Positions 55,911-64,000 of a stretch of 64,000 bases of DNA are shown one piece after another. Numbering within the stretch: position 1 is the first letter of the stretch; every line of letters begins with the position of its first letter. Under the pieces are notes generated by a model, which saw nothing but the letters and a program-made list of their open reading frames with translations, had not been told where the DNA came from and ran no database searches. The DNA is from Amycolatopsis pretoriensis (GTDB lineage: Bacteria > Actinomycetota > Actinomycetes > Mycobacteriales > Pseudonocardiaceae): assembly GCF_900107925.1 (NCBI RefSeq), contig NZ_FNUJ01000002.1:496001-560000 (forward strand), given 5' to 3'. Made by a program: the position numbers and the translations under genes.

Positions 55911-56017
55911 ACAACGCACCGAACACCGTGCGCCTGGCCTGGCTGGCCTCGCGGCGCTCACGGTCGATCGAGGCGTTCGTCGAAGCCGCGGCGACCCTAG
56001 TCCCTCACGACGGCTGA
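55911..56017 (+). pseudogene. Second, decayed copy of the LysR 3' end
   Basis: Reads NTVRLAWLASRRSRSIEAF then VEAAATLVPHDG and a stop, closely matching the end of the LysR gene at 55760-55849. No start or DNA-binding part is present. It is a fragment left by duplication. Confidence 0.75.
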
Positions 56018-56038
56018 TCGGCCGGCACCCTCTGACCT

Positions 56039-56086
56039 TCTGTGGACAAGCGCCACTTTCACGTGAAAGTGGCGCTTGTCCACAGA
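56039..56086. repeat. 48-bp perfect palindrome
   Basis: Every base of 56039-56062 is complementary to 56063-56086, with no loop. The centre is CTTTCACGTGAAAG, the LSRES-type core also found in LanM; the ends read TGTGGACAAGCG. It lies between the second and third LysR tail fragments. It could form a cruciform or terminate the LysR transcript. Confidence 0.85.
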
Positions 56087-56090
56087 CGTT

Positions 56091-56144
56091 GCGGCCGAGG
56101 CGTTCGTCGACGCCGCGGCGACCCTGGTCCCCCACGAGAGCTGA
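56091..56144 (+). pseudogene. Third copy of the LysR 3' end
   Basis: Reads AAEAFVDAAATLVPHES and a stop, a shorter copy of the LysR C-terminus, ending 4 bp before the cupin stop. With the other two pieces it marks a recombination-prone junction. Confidence 0.65.
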
Positions 56145-56148
56145 CCCC

Positions 56149-56616
56149 TCAAGCGCCCTCCACCGCACCCGGCGGCAGGAACTCGACGTCGTGCAAGGCC
56201 GACAGCCGGACCACCTCGGCCGGGTCCGTGAGGTCGTGCAGCCGGTCGAACAGCTGCGCCAGCCGCCCGGCCGGGCTCACCCAGAACAAGCCGCGCGTGA
56301 TGCCCTCGCCGCGGTTGTAGTAGGCGTGCGGGAGGCCCTTCGGCATCCGCACGGTGTCCCCCGGCCCCGCGGTCTCCCACTGGCCGTCGAGGTAAAGGGT
56401 GAACACGCCTTCGAGGACGTGGATGTGCTCGTCCTGGGTCGGGTGCACGTGCGGCGGGACACCGGTGCCCGGTGGGTCGTACGTCTCGAACGCGAAGCTC
56501 GACTCGCTCGCCGCCTTCAGGGAGTACCGGTGGCCGAGCACGTTCCACACCTTGCCCTCCCCCGCCGGCGTGATCCCCTTCGGCAGCGGGCCCAGCACGA
56601 TTTCCTCGCCGGTCAT
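56149..56616 (-). CDS. Cupin-fold protein
   Basis: 155 aa; ATG at 56616 overlaps the regulator stop (ATGA). The cupin motif 1 is [19 protein letters not shown] (His-x-His...Glu...His pattern) and motif 2 [18 protein letters not shown]. These residues would bind one divalent metal in a beta-barrel. A single domain of this size can be an isomerase, dioxygenase or binding protein; no reaction is proposed. Translational coupling to a SARP-NACHT regulator suggests it may be a sensor or an effector of that regulator. Confidence 0.85.
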   Translation of the reverse strand: MTGEEIVLGPLPKGITPAGEGKVWNVLGHRYSLKAASESSFAFETYDPPGTGVPPHVHPTQDEHIHVLEGVFTLYLDGQWETAGPGDTVRMPKGLPHAYYNRGEGITRGLFWVSPAGRLAQLFDRLHDLTDPAEVVRLSALHDVEFLPPGAVEGA

Positions 56617-59294
56617 GGCTTCTCCTCCTGGTCGGCCTCGGCCAGCCGCTCCTGGACGCGGGCGTGGCGGAACTGGTACACCCCGCCCGCCTGGCGGAGC
56701 ACGCCGCGGCGGTGGGCGTCGTCGAGGAAGTGCATCAGGCGCCACGGCACCCTGCCGGTCGCCGCGAGCCAGACGTGGTGGACGAAGTAGTTGCCCCACG
56801 CCCGCGTCACCAGCACCGCCAGGCCGATGCCCGTACCGAAGCACACGCCGGCCACGAACGGCAGCACCGGGTTCGTCGCGGGCGGGAACACCTGGCCACC
56901 CGCGATCGCGCCCGCCAGGCCGTAGCTCACCGCCGCGACGCCGCGGGCCATGAACCAGCCGAACGACGCGCCCGCCAGCCCGCCGGCGACGGCCAGCGCC
57001 AGGTCGTACCGGCCGTCCAGCACCGGCAGGAACCGCGTGTTCGCGGTGAACGCGAACGCCATCCCGTCGAACAACCCCAGCGACACCAGGAAGGACACCG
57101 ACAACGCGATCGCGCCGGTGCGCTCGTTGCGCAGGATCGTCCGCGGGCTCGACACGCGGCTGGCGTCGACCGGCTTGGCGAGCCACACGTGCACCGCGAA
57201 CACCAGGCCGAACACCAGCGCCAGGAACACGACCAGCCCGGTGGCCAGCGACCAGCCCAGGCCGAGCAGCACCCCCACGACGGCCCCGATCGCGAACCGG
57301 CCGGCGAACTTCCGGGCGGCTCCGGCGAACCGCACCTCGGTGCGCAACGGCTCGGGCGCGCGTCCGAAGCGGTGCGTCAGGTACGCGGCGCCCCCGAACG
57401 AGACGCCGTAGATCGCGGCCAGCGCCGGACCGTCGTCGACCCAGCCGGTGACGACGAAGAACACCGCGACCAGCACGCCGGCCAGCCCGGACCGGGTCCA
57501 CGCCGGCACCGCCCGGTACAGCTGCCACCACGCCAGGTCGCGGCTGCGCGTCCGTTCGAGGTGCCGCGCCAGGAAACCCAGCCAGCGCGTCGCCTGCGCC
57601 GCGGTGTACCGCCCGGACGGGCTCGTCTGCGGGTTCCGGCCCGGCGGCTGCGGCACCTGCGCGTAGGCGTTGGGGACGAACGAATCGAGCAGCTGCCCTT
57701 CGAGCGCCTCGACGTCCGAAGCGCCGAGCAGCTCCGCGGGATCCGCGCCGGGCCGGCCGTAGCCGATCCGCGCGAGGTCGACCATCAACGGCGTCCGCAG
57801 CACCCGGGCCAGGGCCGCGTCCGGCTCGCGGCGCAGCCGCTCGGCCACCGGGCCCCAGCGGTCCCGGCCGTCCCGCGCGGACAGGTACGTGATCGCCTCC
57901 TGCCGGGCGACCGGTTCGAGCCGCACGACCGTGGCCGCGCCCAGCACCGCGCCGGCCTCGCGCACGACCTGGTCGTACTCGGCGGAGCGGCACGTCAGCA
58001 CCAGCGCGCGGCCCGCGCCCATGGTCTGGTCCAAGGCGTCGAGCGCCGCGACGCGCAGGTCGGCCGGCATCTCGTCGAGGCCGTCGAGCACCGGGAGGAC
58101 GTGCCCGCCGAGGACGAGCCGGGTGGGGGCGTCGCGCCCGTACTCGCGCGTGTTGAGCAGGGCCGGGTGGTCGTCGGCGAGCCGGGTCGCGAGCCACCGG
58201 TCCAAGTGGTCGCGGCGCGGATCCCAGGACGCCAGCGAAAGCAGGACCGGCACGGGACCGCCCGCCGCGCGGGCACGCAGCAGGTCCAGCGTCAGCATCA
58301 GGGCGAGCACCGACTTCCCGGAGCCGGGTTCGCCGAGGACGACCAGCTGCGGCACGGGCAACGCCGTGAAGGTCTCCGCGATGTCGTCGAGCTCGCCGCG
58401 CGGGTTTCCGCGCCGGGCCGACCAGCGCAGGACGATCGGCTGCGGCCGGTGCAGCGACCGCAGCTCGGCTTCCGCGCGCCACTGCCACGTGACGGCTTCG
58501 GCCAGCTCGGTGACCGCCCGGTCGAAGGAATGGTGTTCCGGCGCCGGTTCGGGTTCATCGGCGGTGGCTTCGGTGAGAATCTGCTCGTGCAGCCGCCGCA
58601 GCTCGGGATTCGGGTCGACGCCGAGCTCGTCGGCCAGCCGCCGGCGCAGGCCGTGGAACAACGTCGACGCTTCGGCGTACCGCCCCTCCTTCGCGAGCGC
58701 GCGCATCAGGAGCAGGTGGGACAGCTCGCGCATCGGGTGCTCGCCGCAGAACTCGGTCAGCTCGCGGACGACCTCGCCCGTTTCGCCGAGCCGCAGCCGC
58801 CATTCGGCGCAGAGCTCCACGGCGTCGGCACGCTGCTCGTCGAGCACCGCGGCCCGGCCGGCCAGCGTCGTCGTCCGCAGCCCGTCGAGCGCCGGGCCGC
58901 GCCACAACGCGAGCGCCGCCCCGATTTCGTCGACGGCGTCGGCGAATTTCGCCTGCCCGGCCAGCCCGCGCGCGGCGGCGACGTGCCGGCGGAAGCGGAG
59001 GGAGTCGAGGTCGTCGGCGTCGGCCTGCAGGCGGTACCCGGGGCCGTCGGTGACGATCGCCGCGCCGTCCTCGCCGAGCCGGGCCCGCAGCGCGGAAACG
59101 CAGTTGCGCACCTGCTTCACGGCGGTCGCGGGCGGCTCGTCCTCCCAGAGCGCGTCGATCAGGCGCTCCACCGGGACGACGGAGTTCGGGCTGAGCAGCA
59201 GCGCGGCGAGCGCGCGCTGCTGGCGCGGGCTCGCCAGGGTGACCCGTTCCCCGGACACGCGCACTTCCAGCGTCCCGAGCACCCGGAACCTCAT
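56613..59294 (-). CDS. SARP-type regulator fused to NACHT-like NTPase and membrane segments
   Basis: 893 aa from ATG at 59294 (another ATG lies 30 bp upstream). N-terminal OmpR-type winged helix about 1-95 ([31 protein letters not shown]), BTAD helical domain about 100-250 ([43 protein letters not shown]), then a NACHT/STAND-like NTPase with P-loop [12 protein letters not shown] near 321 and [12 protein letters not shown] as Walker B. From about 630 to 840 several hydrophobic helices ([42 protein letters not shown] and others) suggest membrane anchoring, followed by a soluble tail. This would be a membrane-bound SARP. It is coupled to the cupin gene. Confidence 0.85.
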   Translation of the reverse strand: MRFRVLGTLEVRVSGERVTLASPRQQRALAALLLSPNSVVPVERLIDALWEDEPPATAVKQVRNCVSALRARLGEDGAAIVTDGPGYRLQADADDLDSLRFRRHVAAARGLAGQAKFADAVDEIGAALALWRGPALDGLRTTTLAGRAAVLDEQRADAVELCAEWRLRLGETGEVVRELTEFCGEHPMRELSHLLLMRALAKEGRYAEASTLFHGLRRRLADELGVDPNPELRRLHEQILTEATADEPEPAPEHHSFDRAVTELAEAVTWQWRAEAELRSLHRPQPIVLRWSARRGNPRGELDDIAETFTALPVPQLVVLGEPGSGKSVLALMLTLDLLRARAAGGPVPVLLSLASWDPRRDHLDRWLATRLADDHPALLNTREYGRDAPTRLVLGGHVLPVLDGLDEMPADLRVAALDALDQTMGAGRALVLTCRSAEYDQVVREAGAVLGAATVVRLEPVARQEAITYLSARDGRDRWGPVAERLRREPDAALARVLRTPLMVDLARIGYGRPGADPAELLGASDVEALEGQLLDSFVPNAYAQVPQPPGRNPQTSPSGRYTAAQATRWLGFLARHLERTRSRDLAWWQLYRAVPAWTRSGLAGVLVAVFFVVTGWVDDGPALAAIYGVSFGGAAYLTHRFGRAPEPLRTEVRFAGAARKFAGRFAIGAVVGVLLGLGWSLATGLVVFLALVFGLVFAVHVWLAKPVDASRVSSPRTILRNERTGAIALSVSFLVSLGLFDGMAFAFTANTRFLPVLDGRYDLALAVAGGLAGASFGWFMARGVAAVSYGLAGAIAGGQVFPPATNPVLPFVAGVCFGTGIGLAVLVTRAWGNYFVHHVWLAATGRVPWRLMHFLDDAHRRGVLRQAGGVYQFRHARVQERLAEADQEEKP

Positions 59295-59483
59295 CGCATC
59301 CCCCTTGTCCCGCAAGGCCGGCACCGCCCGCCTCGGCCCCGAAACGCGCAGGTCGCACCCCGGATGCCGGCGCGAGGACGAAACGAGGACGGCGTCGGGA
59401 ACCCTAGGGGCACGGCGAAAGAGGGGGAATGCCGGGGCGACCCGGTGGCGGGCGCGTCGTTGGGGGTCGCGCCCTCCACCGGG

Positions 59484-59990
59484 CTAGCGCCCGAACACCT
59501 CGGCCGCGAACCCCGCCGTCTTGGCGGACGTCACGAGCTCGTCCGCGCGGGCGGCCGGGAGCAGCACGAGCGGGTAGCAGTCGGACTCGATGTCGAGGAC
59601 GGCGAGCGCGGTTCCCGTGCCGAGCAAGCGCTCCCCCGCCGTCTCGAGGAACTCGTACGTCGGCAGTTCGCTTGCCGCCAGCGACGTCCACAGCTCGTCC
59701 GCCGCCGGTGCGGACCGCAACACGCGCAGCTGACCGGCGATCTCGCCGGGGGCTTCCTTCCAGTCGACCTCGGCCAGCAGGCCGTGGTCGTCCAGGGAGT
59801 CCACGAGCGCGATCCAGGCGAGCAAGGGGAAGGGCTCGTCGATGCCGCGGTTGTCGAGCCGGTCGGCGTGCTCGGAGACGTAGGCGTCCGGGTCGTCGTG
59901 GGCGGCGGCCGCGCGGGTGGCGACCTCCGGGACGTCCGGGGCCAGCAGGGTGGCCACCGCTACGAGCGCGTCGCGAGCCGGTGTGGTCAT
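59484..59990 (-). CDS. DUF6630-like protein of unknown function
   Basis: 168 aa from ATG at 59990 with CGGAGGACATCG upstream. The sequence ([66 protein letters not shown]) resembles the DUF6630 family, a small soluble acidic protein; I recall the pattern but cannot verify it. No signal peptide or membrane segment. It is divergent from the methyltransferase gene. Function unknown. Confidence 0.6.
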   Translation of the reverse strand: MTTPARDALVAVATLLAPDVPEVATRAAAAHDDPDAYVSEHADRLDNRGIDEPFPLLAWIALVDSLDDHGLLAEVDWKEAPGEIAGQLRVLRSAPAADELWTSLAASELPTYEFLETAGERLLGTGTALAVLDIESDCYPLVLLPAARADELVTSAKTAGFAAEVFGR

Positions 59991-60038
59991 CGATGTCCTC
60001 CGAGAGAGCCGGGGGTGGATCCGGGGCATGATCGCACC

Positions 60039-60944
60039 ATGACTTCCCCTCGCCGTGACGGCGACACGTGGGACCTGGCGTCCAGTGTCGGCGCGACCGC
60101 GACCCTGGCCGCGATGACCCGGGCGATCGCGACCCGCGACGCACTCCTCGCCGACCCGTTCGCCGAACCGCTCGTCCGCGCGGTCGGCATCGATCTGCTC
60201 ACCCGGCTGGCGACGGGCGACGAGCCACCCGGCGAGCTGGTCGGACGGGCCGCGATCGACGGCGCCGCGGTGCGCACCCGGTTCTACGACGGGTTCTTCC
60301 TCGACGCCGGCCTCGCGCAGGTGGTGATCTTGGCTTCGGGGCTGGATTCCCGCGCGTACCGGTTGCGCTGGCCGGCCGGGACGGTGGTGTACGAGCTGGA
60401 CCGGCCCGAGGTCGTCGAGTTCAAGACGCGCACGCTGGCCGGGCTCGGCGCCGAGCCGACCGCGGAAAGGCGCGTGGTGGCGGCCGACCTGCGCGACGAC
60501 TGGCCGACGTCCCTGCGCGCGGCGGGGTTCGACCCGGCGCGGCCGACGGCGTGGAGTGCGGAGGGACTGCTGGGTTACCTGCCGCCGGAGGCGCAGGACC
60601 GGTTGCTGGACACGATCACCGAGCTGAGCGCGCCGGGCAGCCGGGTGGCCACCGAGAGCCGGCCCACCCCGCGCCCGGGTGAGGAGGACCGGACGAAGCA
60701 GAGCTTGAACCGCATTTCGGAACTCTTCCGGTCGGCGAACTTCGACCCGGACATGGCCAAGCTGCGCTACTTCGGCGAGCGCAACGAGGCCGCGCCGTAC
60801 TTGGTGGGACTCGGCTGGGAGGTCGCGGGGCGGACGGTTCGGGAGCTGTTGGCGGAGTACGGCCTGCCGCCGCTCGAGCAGGACGCCTTGCGGATGGCCG
60901 ACGTGCGGTACGTCCGGGGCACGTTGGGCGTGACCGCGGGGTAG
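60039..60944 (+). CDS. Class I SAM-dependent methyltransferase (TIGR00027 / leucine carboxyl-type)
   Basis: 301 aa; ATG at 60039 (the nearby ATG at 60028 runs into a stop after four codons). [39 protein letters not shown] is the typical start of the actinobacterial TIGR00027 family, and [35 protein letters not shown] holds the SAM-binding glycine-acid pattern. The middle [22 protein letters not shown] is also characteristic. These enzymes are numerous in Mycobacteria and relatives and few have known substrates. It stands alone and converges on the FAH gene. Confidence 0.9.
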   Translation: MTSPRRDGDTWDLASSVGATATLAAMTRAIATRDALLADPFAEPLVRAVGIDLLTRLATGDEPPGELVGRAAIDGAAVRTRFYDGFFLDAGLAQVVILASGLDSRAYRLRWPAGTVVYELDRPEVVEFKTRTLAGLGAEPTAERRVVAADLRDDWPTSLRAAGFDPARPTAWSAEGLLGYLPPEAQDRLLDTITELSAPGSRVATESRPTPRPGEEDRTKQSLNRISELFRSANFDPDMAKLRYFGERNEAAPYLVGLGWEVAGRTVRELLAEYGLPPLEQDALRMADVRYVRGTLGVTAG

Positions 60945-60951
60945 CCACGCG

Positions 60952-61764
60952 TCAGCGGAAGCGGGTCCGCAGCTCCCCGAGGCCGTCGATGCGGGTGGTC
61001 AGCACGTCGTCCGCGGTCAAGTACCGCGGGGGCGTCCGGCGGTTGCCCACCCCCGCCGGCGTGCCCGTGAAGATCAAGTCACCCGGCAGAAGCGGGCACA
61101 CCGCCGACAACCGCGCCACCAGCTCCGGGACTCCGAAGATCATGTCCGCGATCGACGCCTTCTGGACCACCTCGTCCCCCAGCAGGCACGAAATCTCGGC
61201 GTCCGCGGCGAGCTCGCTGACCAGGTGCGGGCCGGTCGGGCCGAACCCCGGGAACGACTTCGCCAGCGAGAACTGCGGCGGCTTCCCCAGCGCCTGGACC
61301 CGCCGCTCCGACAAGTCCTGTCCGACCGTGTACCCCGCGACGTGCGAAAGCGCCTGCTCCGAGCGAATCCGGTGGCCGCCGCGGCCGATCACCGCCACCA
61401 GTTCGGCTTCCCAGTCGACGCGGTCGCCCGGCAGCTCGACCGTCTCGTCCGGACCCGCGATGCACGTCGGGAACTTGGTGAACACCAACGGGTCCGCGGG
61501 CGGCTCGTACCCGGCTTCGGCCGCGTGCGGCGGGTAGTTGAGCGCCACCGCGAAGACCTGCCGGGGCCGCGGCACCGGCGGCCCCACCAGCGCCGGGTCG
61601 TACGGGCTGCCCGCCGGGGTCACCGACCGCGCCCACGCCGAGAACGCCGGCCAGTCCGCCAGGACGTCCATCGGATCAGGGCCGAAACCACCCGCCTCGA
61701 AGACGTCCAACGCGCGGTCGCCGAAGATCAACGCGGCGCGGCCGTCGAGGTTGGCCAGCCGCAT
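60952..61764 (-). CDS. Fumarylacetoacetate hydrolase family protein
   Basis: 270 aa; its ATG at 61764 overlaps the TGA of the upstream gene. The C-terminal FAH domain shows VFAVALNYPPHAAEAGYEPP, VFTKFPTCIAGPDETV, VDWEAELVAVIG (metal-binding E-x-E type region), GYTVGQDLSERRVQ and PGDLIFTGTPAGVG. The family hydrolyses or decarboxylates oxo-dicarboxylates in aromatic breakdown. With a second FAH paralogue and a carboxymuconolactone-decarboxylase-like protein it forms a likely aromatic or lactone catabolic operon. The longer open frame upstream lies inside the neighbour. Confidence 0.88.
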   Translation of the reverse strand: MRLANLDGRAALIFGDRALDVFEAGGFGPDPMDVLADWPAFSAWARSVTPAGSPYDPALVGPPVPRPRQVFAVALNYPPHAAEAGYEPPADPLVFTKFPTCIAGPDETVELPGDRVDWEAELVAVIGRGGHRIRSEQALSHVAGYTVGQDLSERRVQALGKPPQFSLAKSFPGFGPTGPHLVSELAADAEISCLLGDEVVQKASIADMIFGVPELVARLSAVCPLLPGDLIFTGTPAGVGNRRTPPRYLTADDVLTTRIDGLGELRTRFR

Positions 61765-62621
61765 CACTCCGCCCACGGCGCGCCGTACGCGTCTTCCCAC
61801 GAGACGACCCGGTTGCGCAGCACCCCGAGCTTCTCGATCTCGGCCTCGACCACGTCCCCGGGCTTCAGGTAGTGCGCGAACGGGTCGTCGGTGCTCGCCG
61901 CGACGCCGGCCACCGTGCCGGTCGTGATCAGGTCGCCCGCGCTGTAGACCTGCGGCGAGTGGTACGCGACCAGCTCCGGGATCGTCACGGACATCTTCGC
62001 GGTGTTCGACTTCTGCCGCACCTGGCCGTTCACCCGCAGCTCCATGTCCAGGTCGTGCGGGTCGCCGACCTCGTCCGCGGTGACGATGTACGGGCCGATC
62101 GGGCAGAACGTGTCGATCGCCTTCGAGAACGAGAACACCCCCGACTCCATCTCGCGGCGCTGGATGTCGCGGGCGGTGATGTCGTTGAAGATCAGGTACC
62201 CGGCGATGTGCTCGGCCGCCTGTTCGGCGCCGAAGAACTTGCCCGGCTTCCCGATCACGACGGCCATTTCGAGCTCGTAGTCCAGCTCGTTCGTCAGGTG
62301 CGCCGGGTACACGACCGGGTCGCCGGGGCCGATGATCGCGTCGACGTTCTGGAAGAACACGATGCCCTTGTTCACCGGGTGCGACCAGTTGACGCGGGCG
62401 AGGTCGTCGTGGTGCTCCCGGAAGTTCCCCGCCGTGTGGAAGAACTTCTTCGGCACGATCGGGGCGCGCAGGCGCACCTCGGACGCCCGGAAGCGGCGCC
62501 CGGTCTCGGGCACGCTCCCGCCGCGTTCGAAGAACTCGCGCGCCGACGCGGTGTCGAGTTCCAGGACGAGGTCGTCGGCGAGACGGCCGACCAGGCCGTC
62601 GTCGAAGGTCACGAGCTTCAC
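61764..62621 (-). CDS. Fumarylacetoacetate hydrolase family protein (second paralogue)
   Basis: 285 aa from a GTG at 62621 that overlaps the previous stop (GTGA). KKFFHTAGNFREHHDDL, ELDYELEMAVVIGKPGKFF (metal ligands Glu-x-Glu), GYLIFNDITARDIQRREM and AGDLITTGTVAGVAA match the FAH fold. The sequence differs enough from the next gene to suggest distinct steps. Possible activities are 2-hydroxyhepta-2,4-diene-1,7-dioate isomerase/decarboxylase or acylpyruvase; motifs do not decide. Confidence 0.88.
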   Translation of the reverse strand: MKLVTFDDGLVGRLADDLVLELDTASAREFFERGGSVPETGRRFRASEVRLRAPIVPKKFFHTAGNFREHHDDLARVNWSHPVNKGIVFFQNVDAIIGPGDPVVYPAHLTNELDYELEMAVVIGKPGKFFGAEQAAEHIAGYLIFNDITARDIQRREMESGVFSFSKAIDTFCPIGPYIVTADEVGDPHDLDMELRVNGQVRQKSNTAKMSVTIPELVAYHSPQVYSAGDLITTGTVAGVAASTDDPFAHYLKPGDVVEAEIEKLGVLRNRVVSWEDAYGAPWAE

Positions 62622-63175
62622 GGCTGCTCCACGGGGACGGTGACTCGGAAGACGCGCAGCTGCAGCGCCAGCGTCGCGTAGTAGCCCACCAGCGTGGTCA
62701 GCTCGACGGCCACGCGGTTGCCAATGGTTGGCACGGTCTCGGCGTAGGTCACGTCGTCGACATCACCCTCCAGCAGTGCGTCCACGAACCGCAGGGCCGC
62801 CGCTTCGACGGCGGAGAGGTCGTCCGGCAGCGTCCCCGCCGCGAGCTGGGCATCCGTGACGCCGACGGCGCGCGCGGCGGGCTCGTGCGCGTACCGCTCG
62901 AACGCGCAGTCCCAGTGCGCCGCGACGGCCAGGATCGCCAGCTCCCGCACCCGGTCGCCCAGCGCGGTCTCGTACCGGACGGCCGCACCGAGCCGTTGCA
63001 GGGCTTGCCCGGCCGGCGGGGCGAACAGCATCGCGTTGAACGGCCCGGTCAGCGCCCCCTCGGCGTCGGTGAGGGGGAACGGGCCGCCCGCGCGGGGTCC
63101 GCCGGCGATGGCGTCGTAGAGCTCGCGCTGGTCGTCGGTCAGGGAAGCCGGAGTCAGCCGCGGCAGTCTCGTCAT
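62618..63175 (-). CDS. Carboxymuconolactone decarboxylase family protein (AhpD-like)
   Basis: 185 aa from ATG at 63175 (the frame is open to 63277 but that part lies in the divergent promoter). LTDDQRELYDAIAGGPR, then ETALGDRVRELAILAVAAHWDCAFERYAHEPAARAVGVTDAQ are the CMD helices. The AhpD CxxC is not present (one Cys only, in WDCAFERYAH), so a thiol peroxidase-partner role is unlikely; a decarboxylase or isomerase role in catabolism fits better. First gene of the FAH operon. Confidence 0.85.
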   Translation of the reverse strand: MTRLPRLTPASLTDDQRELYDAIAGGPRAGGPFPLTDAEGALTGPFNAMLFAPPAGQALQRLGAAVRYETALGDRVRELAILAVAAHWDCAFERYAHEPAARAVGVTDAQLAAGTLPDDLSAVEAAALRFVDALLEGDVDDVTYAETVPTIGNRVAVELTTLVGYYATLALQLRVFRVTVPVEQP

Positions 63176-63297
63176 GTCCCCGATCCCAGCAGTGCCCCAC
63201 CAGGACGAGCGCCGGTCTGCCATTGAATGGAACGTCCGTTCCCGGTCGGCGACAGCGGCGCTTAGCGTCGCCGTCACATCGGGAGCAGGGAGCGGGA
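63176..63297. promoter_or_regulatory. Divergent promoter with GGAACG-TC-CGTTCC operator candidate
   Basis: 122 bp between divergent catabolic genes. The inverted repeat GGAACG (63229-63234) / CGTTCC (63237-63242) sits near the centre, as expected for an operator controlling both sides. No regulator gene is visible in the window for it. Confidence 0.45.
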
Positions 63298-64000
63298 GTG
63301 GACTGGCTGGGTCTTCGGGGCAAGGGCGCGCTGGTCGCGGGCGCGGGCGGGATCGGCGCCGCGGCCGCCCGCGCGCTCGCCGACGCCGGGGCCGACGTGG
63401 TCGTCGCCGACCGCGACCCCCGGCGGCTCGCCGACCTGGGCCTGCGCACCCTCGAAGCCGACCTCACCGACGCCGGCGGCGCCCGGGACTGCGTCACCCG
63501 CGCCGACGAACTGCTGGGCCGGCTCGACATCTTCGTCCACGCGGTCGGCGTCAACGACCGGCGCCCGGTCCTCGACACGCCCGACGACGTCTGGCGCCGG
63601 ATCCTCTCGGTCAACGCCGACAGCGCGTTCTGGACCGGCCGGGCCGCGGGCGAGCTGATGGTCACCCGCGGGTACGGCCGGATCGTCTACCTGTCCTCGG
63701 TGTCCGGCCTGCTCGCCCACCCGCACCACGCGCCCTACGCGGCCAGCAAGGGCGCCGTCGACCAGCTCTGCCGGGTGATGGCCCGCGAGTGGGCCGCGTC
63801 CGGCGTCACGGTCAACGCCGTCGCGCCCGGCTACACCGAAACCGGCCTGACCCGCGACCACCTCGAGAGACCCGGTGTGCGCGACGGCCTCACCGCGCTC
63901 GTCCCGGCCGGCCGGCTCGGCACGCCCGAAGACCTGACCGGCCCGATCCTGTTCCTCTGTTCCGACCAAGCCGCCTTCGTCACGGGACACGTCCTGTACG
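63298..64000 (+). CDS. SDR family oxidoreductase, 3' end outside window
   Basis: Partial: 234 codons from a GTG at 63298 (GGGAGCGGGA just upstream), open at the right edge. LRGKGALVAGAGGIGAAAARAL is the cofactor fold (GxxxGxG), FVHAVGVNDRRPV sits at the NNAG position with a HAVG variant, SSVSGLLAHPHHAPYAASKGAV holds Ser and Tyr-x-x-x-Lys, and NAVAPGYTET follows. It is divergent from the FAH operon and likely a dehydrogenase in the same catabolism. Confidence 0.88.
   Translation, partial: MDWLGLRGKGALVAGAGGIGAAAARALADAGADVVVADRDPRRLADLGLRTLEADLTDAGGARDCVTRADELLGRLDIFVHAVGVNDRRPVLDTPDDVWRRILSVNADSAFWTGRAAGELMVTRGYGRIVYLSSVSGLLAHPHHAPYAASKGAVDQLCRVMAREWAASGVTVNAVAPGYTETGLTRDHLERPGVRDGLTALVPAGRLGTPEDLTGPILFLCSDQAAFVTGHVLY

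Overview
The window is high-GC actinomycete chromosome. Codons are almost all GC-ending, operons are built from ATGA/GTGA overlaps, and LuxR-LAL, SARP and TetR regulators sit beside an NRPS cluster. Frequent TCCACNGTGGA words and hairpin-forming intergenic or in-frame palindromes suggest an Amycolatopsis-like Pseudonocardiales strain. The genus is inferred; there is no rRNA or tRNA in the window to test it.

Left flank (1-9522): the start of a branched-chain amino-acid-type ABC substrate-binding lipoprotein (cut by the window edge); a divergent four-gene catabolic operon (CaiB CoA-transferase, CitE-like lyase, cyclase-family hydrolase, MmgE/PrpD protein); a hairpin terminator; a TetR regulator; and a divergent operon of acyl-CoA synthetase, LLM oxidoreductase and SDR. 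A secreted GH43-like glycosidase, a small secreted DUF6355-like protein and a VOC protein follow.

Core (11650-51018): a biosynthetic locus with two divergent arms. The minus arm is one nearly gapless operon of about 35 kb read from 47089 down to 11650: glutamate mutase small and large subunits, an AsnRS-like/asparagine-synthetase-A-like ligase, a glutamate-synthase FMN-domain protein, an MFS exporter, MbtH, a 6,680-aa seven-module NRPS, a 1,328-aa terminating NRPS (C-A-T-TE), a threonine-kinase-like GHMP kinase, a cysteine-synthase-like PLP enzyme, an ATP-grasp enzyme, an embedded 56-aa ORF, an argininosuccinate-lyase homologue and a threonine-aldolase-type PLP enzyme. It ends at a 12-bp hairpin. 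The gene set predicts an eight-residue peptide using 3-methylaspartate (possibly amidated to 3-methylasparagine) and a 2,3-diaminoacid, probably 2,3-diaminobutyrate made from threonine. The plus arm holds a full-length LanM-type lanthipeptide synthetase and three homologous 58-60-aa precursor-like peptides. None of the three contains cysteine, which is hard to reconcile with lanthionine formation and is the most unusual feature of the window. A LuxR-LAL regulator follows. The shared 410-bp divergent region carries three CCCCCATG repeats at helical-turn spacing.

Right flank (53974-64000): an NAD-dependent epimerase divergent from a LysR regulator with a clear T-N11-A box; a scarred segment with repeated LysR 3' ends, a copy of the neighbouring regulator's 3' end and a 48-bp perfect palindrome; a cupin coupled to a SARP-NACHT-membrane regulator; a DUF6630-like protein; a TIGR00027-type methyltransferase; and a second catabolic operon (two fumarylacetoacetase-family enzymes and a carboxymuconolactone-decarboxylase-like protein) divergent from an SDR cut by the right edge.
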